Below are positions 53,439-61,974 of a stretch of DNA of 64,000 nt, piece after piece. The DNA is taken from assembly GCA_913043285.1 (NCBI GenBank), contig CAJWML010000018.1:1-64000 (forward strand), read 5' to 3'. A program made the translations under genes and the position numbers. Under the pieces are notes generated by a model that saw only the letters and a program-made list of their open reading frames with translations, was not told the origin of the DNA and did not search any database. Each line of letters begins with the position of its first letter. The stretch's first letter is position 1. The DNA is from CAKZNE01 sp002695025. GTDB taxonomy: Bacteria > Bacteroidota > Bacteroidia > Flavobacteriales > Schleiferiaceae.

Positions 53439-54605
53439 ATGGTGAATTTTGACGATACAGCTACGGCTTTCATTACCAAGAGCAACGCTCAATTGCGTAA
53501 GGCTTACTATATGTTTAAGATGGTGGGAAACACCACTTTGGTATCACTGGGTAAAAGGGCTACATCCCTCTCCATGGCCCTGAGGCTTCCCATTAAAGGA
53601 CTGGTGAAAAAAACTGTATATGACCAGTTTGTGGGTGGTGAGACCATGCAGGAATGTGAAAAAATCATAGATCTCCTGGATCGCTATAATGTGAAATCCT
53701 TATTGGATTATTCTATAGAAGGAAAGGAAACCGAAGAAGATTTTGAGCATACCAAGAACTGCCTGCTGGATACCATACGCTTTGGCGGAAAACACAAAGC
53801 GGTTCCTTTTGCGGTGTTCAAAGTAACCGGAATGGCGCGTTTTGCCCTCCTGGAAAAGGTGAGTAACGGTGAACTTCTTTCTGAAAAGGAAAGCAAGGAA
53901 TGGTTAAAGGCCAAGGAAAGAGTGAAGGAAATTTGCCAGGCCGCCCATGATCATAAGCTGGCTGTTTTGGTGGATGCCGAGGAAAGCTGGATACAGCCGG
54001 CCATAGATGAACTGGCAGAGGAGATGATCCACCACTATAACCGCGAAAGGGTTATTGTTTTCAATACCCTGCAGATGTACCGTGTAGACCGGCTGGAGTA
54101 CCTCCGCAAGCTGGTGAACCTGGCCAATAAAGAGAATTTTTACCTGGGCGTAAAGCTGGTACGCGGAGCCTATATGGAAAAGGAGCGCGACCGTGCGGCT
54201 AAAATGGGATACCCTTCGCCTATACAACCAGACAAAGCTGCCAGCGATCGCGATTACGACCAAGGCGTGGAATACGTGGTGGAGAACCTTGAAAAAGGAC
54301 GCCTGGTAGCTGGAAGCCATAATGAGGAAAGTTGCCGCAAACTAGCCAACCTGATGGTGGAAAAAGGCCTTGCCAAGGATGACCATCGGATATGGTTCAG
54401 CCAGTTGTACGGCATGAGTGACCACCTATCTTTCAACTTGGCCAAGGCCGGTTACAATGTGGTCAAATACCTTCCATTTGGCCCGGTTAAAGAAACCCTC
54501 CCCTACCTCATCCGCAGGGCAGAAGAAAATTCATCCGCCTCCGGACAGACCAGCCGTGAGCTCATGCTCATTCAGAAAGAAATGCGAAGAAGGGGTATCG
54601 ACTAA
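53439..54605 (+). CDS. proline dehydrogenase
   Basis: The 388-residue FAD enzyme contains VLVDAEESWIQPAIDEL, GVKLVRGAYMEKER, AGSHNEESCRKLA and FSQLYGMSDHLSFNLAKAGYNVVKYLPFGPVKETLPYL. These are the barrel motifs of PRODH/PutA-type proline dehydrogenases, with the active-site Arg pair near the end (IRRAEEN). It oxidises proline to pyrroline-5-carboxylate. It is the stand-alone form; no P5C dehydrogenase gene adjoins it. Length is typical for the flavobacterial monofunctional enzyme. Confidence 0.94.
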   Translation: MVNFDDTATAFITKSNAQLRKAYYMFKMVGNTTLVSLGKRATSLSMALRLPIKGLVKKTVYDQFVGGETMQECEKIIDLLDRYNVKSLLDYSIEGKETEEDFEHTKNCLLDTIRFGGKHKAVPFAVFKVTGMARFALLEKVSNGELLSEKESKEWLKAKERVKEICQAAHDHKLAVLVDAEESWIQPAIDELAEEMIHHYNRERVIVFNTLQMYRVDRLEYLRKLVNLANKENFYLGVKLVRGAYMEKERDRAAKMGYPSPIQPDKAASDRDYDQGVEYVVENLEKGRLVAGSHNEESCRKLANLMVEKGLAKDDHRIWFSQLYGMSDHLSFNLAKAGYNVVKYLPFGPVKETLPYLIRRAEENSSASGQTSRELMLIQKEMRRRGID

Positions 54606-54607
54606 CT

Positions 54608-54982
54608 TTATTGGAAATTGATATTCAGTACGGTAGCTACACTATCGCAGTTACGCACTTCTGCTGAAAAAGGTCTTTTGTGTTCTTTATCGGAATCTAT
54701 CCAGTAAATGTGACAGGAATCGCCCTTGGTCTTACTTTTTTCAAAGTCCACATTACCACTGGTGAGAAGCATGCTGATATCACTGGTATCCATCCCTTCA
54801 CCGCTTAGCTGTGCCAGAACCTCATCCGTAACCACACGATCCTTTTTACGCAGATCATACAATACCCGGTCATTGGGAAAATAACTGCATTCTATTTTAC
54901 GGCCTCCAAATAAAAAGCTGACCATAAAAATGCCTAAACCAACGCCAATGAGGTAGTACAGTATCTTTTTCCAAACGGGCAT
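54608..54982 (-). CDS. small single-pass membrane protein of unknown function
   Basis: This 124-residue protein starts with a membrane helix (ILYYLIGVGLGIFMVSFLFG) and then a soluble domain with RKIECSYFPNDRVLYDLRKKDRVVTDEVL and FEKSKTKGDSCHIYW. I recall similar small proteins beside alanine dehydrogenase genes in flavobacteria, some annotated as DUF4258-like, but this is from memory and not verified. It would probably place its soluble part in the periplasm. It lies downstream of ald in the same direction, with its own promoter box at 55003-55010. Confidence 0.65.
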   Translation of the reverse strand: MPVWKKILYYLIGVGLGIFMVSFLFGGRKIECSYFPNDRVLYDLRKKDRVVTDEVLAQLSGEGMDTSDISMLLTSGNVDFEKSKTKGDSCHIYWIDSDKEHKRPFSAEVRNCDSVATVLNINFQ

Positions 54983-55002
54983 AGCTGTTATTTTTCAGGC
55001 GG

Positions 55003-55010
55003 CAAAGGTA
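55003..55010 (-). promoter_or_regulatory. -7 box TACCTTTG of the small membrane protein gene
   Basis: The minus strand reads TACCTTTG ending 20 nt before ATG 54982, within the 55-nt gap between this gene and ald. Confidence 0.55.
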
Positions 55011-55037
55011 ACAAGCACCGCTTAAAGCTTTACCGTA

Positions 55038-56246
55038 TCAGAATAAAAGATGCGCCTCGGTATAAGGAAGATCAAACCAGTCACCAATAGCACTGTTCAC
55101 CAGGGTACCTTTACAAACGTACAAGCCTTTACGTACGGCCTTGTTCTTGGCCAGGATTTCCTCCACTCCACCCTGATCACCAATGGAGAGGATGATAGGA
55201 GCCATAATGTTGCTCAGGGAAAAGGATGCCGTACGGCTTACCCGGGAAGCTATGTTGGGAACACAATAGTGAATTACATCGTATTTTTTAAAGGTAGGCT
55301 TATCGTGATTGGTAAGTTCCGAGGTTTCAAAACAACCGCCCTGGTCAATACTCACATCCACGATAACACTGCCAGGCTTCATTTTGGAAACCATATCATC
55401 CGTTACCACACAGGGTGTGGGCCCTATGTCTGCACGTACAGCACCAATAGCCACATCACAACGCATCAATGATTTTTCCAGGATCTTGGGCTGCATCACA
55501 CAAGTGTATATAGGCATGTTGTTGATCATATTCTGCAGCCTGCGCAAGCGGGACAGTGACTTGTCAAACACTTTTACATTAGCGCCCAGGCCCAGAGCAG
55601 TGCGGGCGGCAAAGACCCCAACCGTACCTGCGCCTATGATCACCACCTCCGTGGGCGGCACACCGGACACTCCACCCAGCATAAAACCTTTGCCGTCATT
55701 GGCGTTGGACAGGTACTCTGCAGCTACCAATACCGAAGTGTTTCCGGCAATTTCGCTCATGCTGCGCACCACCGGCACTATGCCGTCCTCATCTTCTATA
55801 TTCTCAAAACTCAAAGCCGTGATCTTCTTATCCATCAGCTTACGGAAGTAGGCTTTCTTTTGTGTTTTAAGCTGTAAGGCCGAGATAAGCGTTTGCTTGG
55901 ACTTCATCATATCGATCTCCTCCAGGCTGGGTGGTTCTATCTTAAGGATAATATTGCATTCGTAAACATCCTTTGGAGAATAGACGATGCGCGCACCGGC
56001 TTCACTAAAATCCTGATCGGAGTAATTAGCCCCTTCACCAGCCCCGGTCTCTATAACCACCTGGTGGCCATTGCTCACCAACACATGCACCGCATCGGGT
56101 GTAAGCCCAACACGCTTTTCCTGCATGAAAATTTCTTTGGGGATGCCAATCTGAAGCTCGCTTTTTGGAGTTTTAACTTCCAGAACTTCTTCCTGGGGGA
56201 GTAGCTCCGATTTAGAAAAGGATAAAAATCCTGAAGAACTGCTCAT
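55038..56246 (-). CDS. ald: alanine dehydrogenase
   Basis: The 402-residue enzyme shows IGIPKEIFMQEKRVGLTPDAV and ETGAGEGANYSDQDF in its substrate domain and VVIIGAGTVGVFAARTALGLGANVKVFD for NAD binding. It interconverts alanine and pyruvate plus ammonia. An N-terminal extension of about 30 residues (MSSSSGFLSFSKSELLPQEE) precedes the usual start. Its ATG overlaps the tsaE stop by 4 nt (ATGA), so it is translated after tsaE. Confidence 0.94.
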   Translation of the reverse strand: MSSSSGFLSFSKSELLPQEEVLEVKTPKSELQIGIPKEIFMQEKRVGLTPDAVHVLVSNGHQVVIETGAGEGANYSDQDFSEAGARIVYSPKDVYECNIILKIEPPSLEEIDMMKSKQTLISALQLKTQKKAYFRKLMDKKITALSFENIEDEDGIVPVVRSMSEIAGNTSVLVAAEYLSNANDGKGFMLGGVSGVPPTEVVIIGAGTVGVFAARTALGLGANVKVFDKSLSRLRRLQNMINNMPIYTCVMQPKILEKSLMRCDVAIGAVRADIGPTPCVVTDDMVSKMKPGSVIVDVSIDQGGCFETSELTNHDKPTFKKYDVIHYCVPNIASRVSRTASFSLSNIMAPIILSIGDQGGVEEILAKNKAVRKGLYVCKGTLVNSAIGDWFDLPYTEAHLLF

Positions 56247-56665
56247 TCGGTAATGTTTAACTCAAAAATACGGATTCCCTGTTTCACACTTATGCGAAGA
56301 CGATCATAAGTGTCAGGCAGTAAGTTACTAATTTTTTCGGCCCATTCCATAAAGCAGTAGTTACCTGAATAGAGATAATCCTCTACACCCATATCCAGCG
56401 CCTCATTTTCATCTTCCAGGCGGTAAAAGTCAAAGTGGTATAAAGAACCGTAGCTGGGAGAATAATATTCATTCACCAACGAAAACGTAGGGCTGCTCAC
56501 TTTGTCTTCCACACCCATTTCTCTACAAAGGCTTTGTATAAAGGTGGTTTTTCCAGCACCCATCTCTCCTTCAATGGCCAGCACCTGGCCCTTCCAGTTT
56601 TGCAGAAGCCAGCGCGCAGCATCCGGTAGTTCACCGGTATTTTTCACTTCACGGCTTATAACCAT
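56243..56665 (-). CDS. tsaE: tRNA threonylcarbamoyladenosine biosynthesis protein TsaE
   Basis: The 140-residue P-loop ATPase has Walker A GEMGAGKT at residues 33-40, a threonine-rich switch SSPTFSLVNEY and HFDFYRLEDENEALDMGVEDYL. TsaE works with TsaB and TsaD to form t6A37 on tRNAs reading ANN codons. It starts with ATG 56665, only 4 nt after the box TATTTTTG, which implies a leaderless message. It is the first gene of tsaE-ald, downstream of porX. Confidence 0.95.
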   Translation of the reverse strand: MVISREVKNTGELPDAARWLLQNWKGQVLAIEGEMGAGKTTFIQSLCREMGVEDKVSSPTFSLVNEYYSPSYGSLYHFDFYRLEDENEALDMGVEDYLYSGNYCFMEWAEKISNLLPDTYDRLRISVKQGIRIFELNITE

Positions 56666-56669
56666 AATG

Positions 56670-56677
56670 CAAAAATA
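56670..56677 (-). promoter_or_regulatory. -7 box TATTTTTG of tsaE-ald
   Basis: The box ends 4 nt before the tsaE ATG, the tightest spacing found in the window. It lies between the porX stop and tsaE, separating the two transcription units. Confidence 0.65.
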
Positions 56678-56685
56678 GTCCGAAT

Positions 56686-58239
56686 TTATCTCGGACTCAT
56701 TACTACAAAGGGAACGATCATCTCCTCCAGTGATACTCCTCCATGCTGGTATGTATTGCGATAGTATTTTACGTAGTGATTAAAATTATTGGGGTAAGCA
56801 AAAAAGAGGTTCTCCTTGGCAAAGACAAAGGCCGAGTTGATATTGGGCTTGGGCAGGTAAATATCCTCAGGGTTCTTAACCTCGTATACATCCTTATTCT
56901 GGTAGGACATATTGCGCCCTACCTTGTAGCGGAGATTGGTACTAAGATCCTTAGGGCCTACCAGCTTAGTGGGGTCGCCTACGTTAATGGTACCGTGATC
57001 CGTGGTGATGATCACCTTCAGATTTTTATCGCGTAAGGCCCGGATCATTTCCAGGAGCGGAGAATTCTGGAACCAACTCAAGGTAAGGGAACGATAGGCC
57101 TTGTCATTATCCGCCAGCTCACGGATCACTTTCATATCCGTTTTGGCGTGCGATAGCATATCCACAAAATTGTAAACCACCACGTTTAACTGATTACCGG
57201 AAAGGTTGGCGATGTTCTCCGCCAGTTTTTTACCCTGGCCGTGGTTGGTTATTTTATTGTAGGAAAACTTCATATCTCCCAGACCAAGCCGCTGTAACTG
57301 ATCCCGCAGAAAGTCTTCCTCGTACTGGTTCTTTCCTTCTTCATCGGTATCACCTATCCACTTATCCTTAAAACGTTTCTGGATTTCCAGAGGCATCAGT
57401 CCGGAAAAAAGCGCATTCCGTGCATACTGTGTAGCCGTGGGTAAAATACTGTAAAAGCTCTTTTCCTCTTCGGTGATGTAATACTCCTCCAGAATGGGCT
57501 GTATAATCTTCCACTGATCATGCCGGAGGTTATCAATGACTACCCAAAAAACATTCTCATCCTGACGGATACGGGGATAAACCCATTTTTGAAATAGTGT
57601 GTGCGACATGACGGGGGCATCCTCATCACCGTGCAGCCAGTCTTCATAGTTGCGTTCAATAAATTTGAAAAACTGGCTATTGGCCTCTTTTTTCTGGGTC
57701 AGCAATATCTCGTTCAGGCTTTCGTCCTCCAGTTTATCCAGTTCCAGTTCCCAGTACACCAGGCGCTTGTATAGGTCGGACCAGCCTTCAGTATCATTCA
57801 CCTGGGCCAGGTCCATGCCAATCTGCCGGAACTCCTGTTGGTAATTGCTGGTGGTCTTCTGGCTTACCAGACGCTTGGTATCCAGGTTCTTCTTTATGGT
57901 GAGTAATATCTGCTTGGGATTTACCGGTTTTATCAGGTAGTCCGATATCTGCGAGCCAATGGCATCATCCATAATGCTTTCTTCCTCGCTCTTGGTGATC
58001 ATAACCACCGGAAGGCCAGACTGTAGCGTTTTTACACGCTGCAAGGTTTCCAGTCCACTGAGACCCGGCATATTCTCATCCAGGAATACGAGATCATAAT
58101 GTTTTTCCTCCACCATTTCCAGGGCTTCACTACCATTGTTTATGGTGTCTACTTTATAGCCTTTTTCCTCCAGGAAAATGATGTGGGGTTTGAGCAGATC
58201 TATCTCGTCATCTACCCAGAGTATTTGAATATTGTCCAT
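56686..58239 (-). CDS. porX: PorX, response regulator with PglZ domain controlling type IX secretion
   Basis: The 517-residue protein has an N-terminal receiver (phospho-Asp54 in FLDENMPG), a helical linker, and a C-terminal PglZ domain of the alkaline phosphatase superfamily. Probable metal ligands and nucleophile are Asp236, Thr268 or Thr270 (ILPTAT), Asp360, His364, Asp414/His415 (TTDHGT) and His499. In Porphyromonas gingivalis, PorX acts with the kinase PorY and sigma factor SigP to control T9SS genes, and its PglZ domain hydrolyses oligonucleotides. All key residues appear intact. There is no DNA-binding domain. It is divergent from the HD/lpx run; no cognate kinase gene is adjacent. Confidence 0.95.
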   Translation of the reverse strand: MDNIQILWVDDEIDLLKPHIIFLEEKGYKVDTINNGSEALEMVEEKHYDLVFLDENMPGLSGLETLQRVKTLQSGLPVVMITKSEEESIMDDAIGSQISDYLIKPVNPKQILLTIKKNLDTKRLVSQKTTSNYQQEFRQIGMDLAQVNDTEGWSDLYKRLVYWELELDKLEDESLNEILLTQKKEANSQFFKFIERNYEDWLHGDEDAPVMSHTLFQKWVYPRIRQDENVFWVVIDNLRHDQWKIIQPILEEYYITEEEKSFYSILPTATQYARNALFSGLMPLEIQKRFKDKWIGDTDEEGKNQYEEDFLRDQLQRLGLGDMKFSYNKITNHGQGKKLAENIANLSGNQLNVVVYNFVDMLSHAKTDMKVIRELADNDKAYRSLTLSWFQNSPLLEMIRALRDKNLKVIITTDHGTINVGDPTKLVGPKDLSTNLRYKVGRNMSYQNKDVYEVKNPEDIYLPKPNINSAFVFAKENLFFAYPNNFNHYVKYYRNTYQHGGVSLEEMIVPFVVMSPR

Positions 58240-58292
58240 ACTTTTGTTTTGTCAGGTGTTACGCATTAAGAAACAATTATACTACAAAAGGT

Positions 58293-59519
58293 TTGAGCCA
58301 TCGGAATAAACTCAAGATACTAAACGACCCCATCTACGGTTTCATTACCATCCCTGACGCTTTAATTTTTGATCTGATCGAGCATCCCTATTTTCAGCGT
58401 CTGCGAAGGATCACTCAACTGGGGCTTACTTACCTGGTTTACCCTGGGGCCTACCATACTCGTTTTCACCATGCTTTGGGTGCTATGCACCTGATGGGAA
58501 AAGCGGTGCGCCTTCTGCGTTCCAAAGGTCATGAAATAACCCCAGAAGAAGAACAGGCGGTAAACATTGCCATACTTCTGCACGATATCGGGCACGGCCC
58601 CTTTTCACATGCCCTGGAAAACTCCATTGTGCCCGGCATCAACCATGAGAAGTTATCGCGGGAATTCATGAAGGTACTCAACGATGAATTTAAAGGAGAG
58701 CTGGAGCTGGCCATACAGATATTCACCAACACCTATCACAAGAAGTTCCTGCACCAACTTATCAGTAGCCAGCTGGACATGGATCGCCTGGACTACCTGC
58801 GCAGGGACTGCTTTTATACCGGGGTTAGCGAAGGCCAGGTAAACTCCGAACGGCTGATTACGATGCTCAACGTGGCGGATGACCAACTGGTGGTAGACAG
58901 TAAGGGGATTTACTCCGTAGAGAAATTCATCGTGGCCCGCAGGCTGATGTACTGGCAGGTATATTTACATAAAACCGTTCTGTCCGCAGAGTTCCTGCTC
59001 ATCAAGATTTTGATGCGGGCGCGTGAGGTGTATTCCGAAGACATGGTTATGCCCTCTATGCTCAGGCGTTTCATCAAGGAAAATCTTCCGGCTGACTACG
59101 AGGATCTGTTGCCACGCTATGCACAGCTGGATGATTACGATATTATGACCGCTATTAAGGAATGGCAGAACCATCCTGATAAGGTATTATCCATCCTGAG
59201 CAGGAAATTACTGGAACGAAAACTACTGGGTGCCCGCGTCTCCGAAGAAACCGAAAAGGACGCAAAGGTAGAAAAGATGAAGGCCTGTGCGGCTTCTAAA
59301 TACGGCATCTCCAAGGAAGAAGCCCGTTACTTTGTTTTCAGCGAAACTCTCACCAACAACGCCTACGATCCCAGTCGTCACCGTATAAACCTCTTGTATA
59401 AAGACGGGACTTTACAGGATATTGCCTCGGCTTCGGATCAATTGAATATATCCGCCCTCACCACACCTGTAACCAAGAACTTTTTGTTCTTTCCCAAGGA
59501 CTGCCGCGACAGGCGCTAA
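58293..59519 (+). CDS. HD-domain phosphohydrolase (dGTPase/SAMHD1-like)
   Basis: The 408-residue protein opens NKLKILNDPIYGFI and has the HD motif set: a first His in YHTRFHHALGAM, HD in ILLHDIGHGPFSHALE and the distal Asp in QLDMDRLDYLRRD. Such enzymes resemble SAMHD1 and bacterial dNTP triphosphohydrolases, so it probably hydrolyses a nucleotide or nucleic-acid phosphate. The substrate is not defined by sequence. The start is TTG 58293; no ATG gives this conserved N-terminus. It is divergent from porX across 53 nt and precedes lpxD, whose own promoter box lies between them. Confidence 0.88.
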   Translation: MSHRNKLKILNDPIYGFITIPDALIFDLIEHPYFQRLRRITQLGLTYLVYPGAYHTRFHHALGAMHLMGKAVRLLRSKGHEITPEEEQAVNIAILLHDIGHGPFSHALENSIVPGINHEKLSREFMKVLNDEFKGELELAIQIFTNTYHKKFLHQLISSQLDMDRLDYLRRDCFYTGVSEGQVNSERLITMLNVADDQLVVDSKGIYSVEKFIVARRLMYWQVYLHKTVLSAEFLLIKILMRAREVYSEDMVMPSMLRRFIKENLPADYEDLLPRYAQLDDYDIMTAIKEWQNHPDKVLSILSRKLLERKLLGARVSEETEKDAKVEKMKACAASKYGISKEEARYFVFSETLTNNAYDPSRHRINLLYKDGTLQDIASASDQLNISALTTPVTKNFLFFPKDCRDRR

Positions 59520-59535
59520 GCACTTAAAAATTTTC

Positions 59536-59543
59536 TACTTTTG
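59536..59543 (+). promoter_or_regulatory. -7 box TACTTTTG of the lpxD-lpxC/fabZ-lpxA block
   Basis: The box ends 5 nt before ATG 59549, so the first gene of the lipid A block should be leaderless. It separates the block from the HD gene 16 nt upstream. Confidence 0.65.
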
Positions 59544-59548
59544 ACCGA

Positions 59549-60574
59549 ATGGAATTCTCCGCGCAGCAAATAGCCGATCTCATTGGTGGGAAGGTGGATG
59601 GCGACCCTGGTATCAAGGTAAGCAGTCTCAGCAAAATAGAAGACGGACAGGCAGGAAGCCTGAGCTTTTTGGCCAACCCCCAGTACACCCCCTATATTTA
59701 TAAAACCAGCGCCAGCATTGTTATTGTTAACGATGATTTTGCACCGGAAGAAAATATTTCGAGTACTTTAATACGGGTACCCAATGCTTACCAGGCTTTT
59801 GCCAAACTGCTGGAAGTTTACAACCAGCTTAAACATGACAAAAGCGGTATTGAAAGCCAGGCTTTTGTAGCAGAAAGTGCCCAAATTGGAGCAAACTGCT
59901 ATATCGGGGCTTTCACTTATATCGGTGAGAATGTGGTTATTGGTGATAACACCAAAGTATACCCGGGCTGTTATATTGGTGATAATGCCAAAATAGGGGC
60001 CGATGGACTGTTATTTAGTGGAGTTAAAATTTACCCGGACTGTGTGGTTGGTAATTCCGTTTCGCTGCACAGCGGAGTTATTGTAGGAGGTGATGGCTTT
60101 GGCTTTGCACCCAATAATGAATCGTACGATAAGGTAGCCCAGATTGGGAATGTGATCATTGAAGATCATGTTGAAGTGGGCGCCAACACTACTATAGACC
60201 GGGCCACCCTTGGCTCTACCATCATACGCAAAGGCGTGAAACTGGACAACCTGATACAGATTGCCCATAACGTAGAAATTGGTGAAAACACCGTTATTGC
60301 CTCACAAAGTGGCGTGGCCGGGTCCACAAGGATCGGCAAAAACTGTATGATAGGCGGACAGGTAGGCATCATTGGCCACCTAACCATCGGTAATAACGTG
60401 AAAATAGCCGCGCAAAGCGGTATAGGGAATAATCTCGAAGACGGAGAAATTGTACAAGGTTCTCCGGCCTTCAGTGTAAGGGAGTACAAAAAGTCCTACG
60501 TATATTTCAGGAAACTGGCCCGCATGGCCGATGACATAGACAATCTCAAGAAACAGATGCAATCGCTACAGTAA
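59549..60574 (+). CDS. lpxD: UDP-3-O-acylglucosamine N-acyltransferase
   Basis: The 341-residue protein has the N-terminal uridine-binding domain (AQQIADLIGGKVDGDP) and a left-handed beta-helix of hexapeptide repeats (IGANCYIGAFTYIGENVVIGD ...), with the catalytic His in QIAHNVEIGENT. It adds the second 3-hydroxyacyl chain (N-linked) to the lipid A precursor. Its TAA overlaps the ATG of lpxC by one nucleotide (TAATG), so the genes are tightly coupled. Typical length for the family. Confidence 0.96.
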   Translation: MEFSAQQIADLIGGKVDGDPGIKVSSLSKIEDGQAGSLSFLANPQYTPYIYKTSASIVIVNDDFAPEENISSTLIRVPNAYQAFAKLLEVYNQLKHDKSGIESQAFVAESAQIGANCYIGAFTYIGENVVIGDNTKVYPGCYIGDNAKIGADGLLFSGVKIYPDCVVGNSVSLHSGVIVGGDGFGFAPNNESYDKVAQIGNVIIEDHVEVGANTTIDRATLGSTIIRKGVKLDNLIQIAHNVEIGENTVIASQSGVAGSTRIGKNCMIGGQVGIIGHLTIGNNVKIAAQSGIGNNLEDGEIVQGSPAFSVREYKKSYVYFRKLARMADDIDNLKKQMQSLQ

Positions 60575-61971
60575 TGATTACAAAGCAGACAACTATCAGG
60601 GACACCATACAGGTAGAAGGAAGAGGCTTGCATACAGGTTCCATGGTAACCTTAAGCTTTCACCCCGCTGAAGCCGATACCGGTTATGTTTTTAAAAGAA
60701 CGGATATAGACGGGCAACCGGAGATCCCTGCTCTCGCCAATTACGTGATCAGTACAGACCGTGGCACCACCATCGGTAAAAATGATGCCGTGGTAAACAC
60801 CGTTGAGCATGTATTGGCGGCACTGGTAGGCCTGGGCATTGATAACTGCCTGATGGAAATTGACGGCCCCGAGACCCCTATTATGGACGGCAGCTCCCGC
60901 TTTTTTGTGGAGGCCCTGGAAAAGGCAGGGACCAGAGAACTGGATGCCGAACGCAACTATTTTGAGATCAAGGAACCGCTTCGCCTGGAGCTGCCCGAGG
61001 AGGGTGTGGAACTAATGGCTGTACCAGCCGATGAATACCAGCTTTCGGTAATGGTGGATTACGGCACCAAGGTACTGGGAAGCCAGAATGCTACCTTGAA
61101 CCACATTACGGATTTCAAAAAGGATATTGCTGACTGTCGCACCTTCAGCTTCTTGCATGAGCTGGAGCTATTGCTTCAGCACGGGCTGATCAAAGGTGGT
61201 GACCTCAATAATGCCATTGTATATGTAGATAAAGAGGTTTCCCCGGAAACCCTGGAACGCCTGAAGAAGGCCTTTAATAAAGAGAATGTATCGGTTAAGC
61301 CTAACGGCATACTGGATAACCTGGACCTGCATTACCCCAATGAAGCGGCCCGCCATAAGCTGCTTGATGTAATTGGTGACCTGGCGCTGGCAGGGCGCCC
61401 CATTAAAGGACGCATCTTTGCCACCAAGCCCGGCCATAAGGGCAATACTCAGTTTGCAAAACTCCTACTGGACAAGATCCGTGAAGAAGAGAAAAAACCG
61501 CAAATACCGGAGTATGACCCGAACGCCAAACCCTTTTATGACACTGTAGAGATCATGCAACGTCTTCCCCACCGCCCTCCTTTTTTACTGGTGGATAAGA
61601 TCATTGAGCTTACCGAGGACTGTGTGGTAGGCGTGAAGAATGTAACCATGAACGAGTCCTTCTTCCAGGGACATTTCCCCGGAGCGCCCGTTATGCCCGG
61701 TGTACTGCAGGTAGAAGCCATGGCACAGGTGGGTGGTATCCTCGCATTGAGCACCGTGCCTGATCCTGAGAATTACCTTACCTACTTCCTGAAAATGGAC
61801 AGCGTAAAATTCAAGCAAAAGGTAGTTCCCGGAGACACCCTCGTTTTTAAACTGGTATTGAGCGAACCCATACGCAGAGGGATCGTGCAAATGCATGGTG
61901 AAGCCTATGTAGGCACCAAACTGGTTAGTGAGGCCAGCCTGATGGCACAAATTGTTAAAGAAAGAAATTAA
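60574..61971 (+). CDS. lpxC/fabZ: bifunctional LpxC-FabZ fusion: UDP-3-O-acyl-GlcNAc deacetylase / 3-hydroxyacyl-ACP dehydratase
   Basis: The 465-residue protein joins two enzymes. Residues 1 to about 305 are LpxC, with the zinc His79 in VEHVLAAL, DGPETPIMDGSS and HKLLDVIGDLALAGRPIKG. Residues from about 325 are FabZ, with LPHRPPFLLVDKI, the catalytic His in GHFPGAPVMPG (about 366) and Glu in VEAMAQVGG. LpxC commits UDP-acyl-GlcNAc to lipid A; FabZ dehydrates 3-hydroxyacyl-ACP, drawing on the same substrate pool. The fusion is characteristic of Bacteroidota. lpxA follows after 3 nt. Confidence 0.97.
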   Translation: MITKQTTIRDTIQVEGRGLHTGSMVTLSFHPAEADTGYVFKRTDIDGQPEIPALANYVISTDRGTTIGKNDAVVNTVEHVLAALVGLGIDNCLMEIDGPETPIMDGSSRFFVEALEKAGTRELDAERNYFEIKEPLRLELPEEGVELMAVPADEYQLSVMVDYGTKVLGSQNATLNHITDFKKDIADCRTFSFLHELELLLQHGLIKGGDLNNAIVYVDKEVSPETLERLKKAFNKENVSVKPNGILDNLDLHYPNEAARHKLLDVIGDLALAGRPIKGRIFATKPGHKGNTQFAKLLLDKIREEEKKPQIPEYDPNAKPFYDTVEIMQRLPHRPPFLLVDKIIELTEDCVVGVKNVTMNESFFQGHFPGAPVMPGVLQVEAMAQVGGILALSTVPDPENYLTYFLKMDSVKFKQKVVPGDTLVFKLVLSEPIRRGIVQMHGEAYVGTKLVSEASLMAQIVKERN

Positions 61972-61974
61972 GCT

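Noticed and set aside
60574..61971. Frameshift or assembly join making LpxC-FabZ
   Set aside because: The fusion is continuous with both active sites intact and is a known Bacteroidota arrangement.
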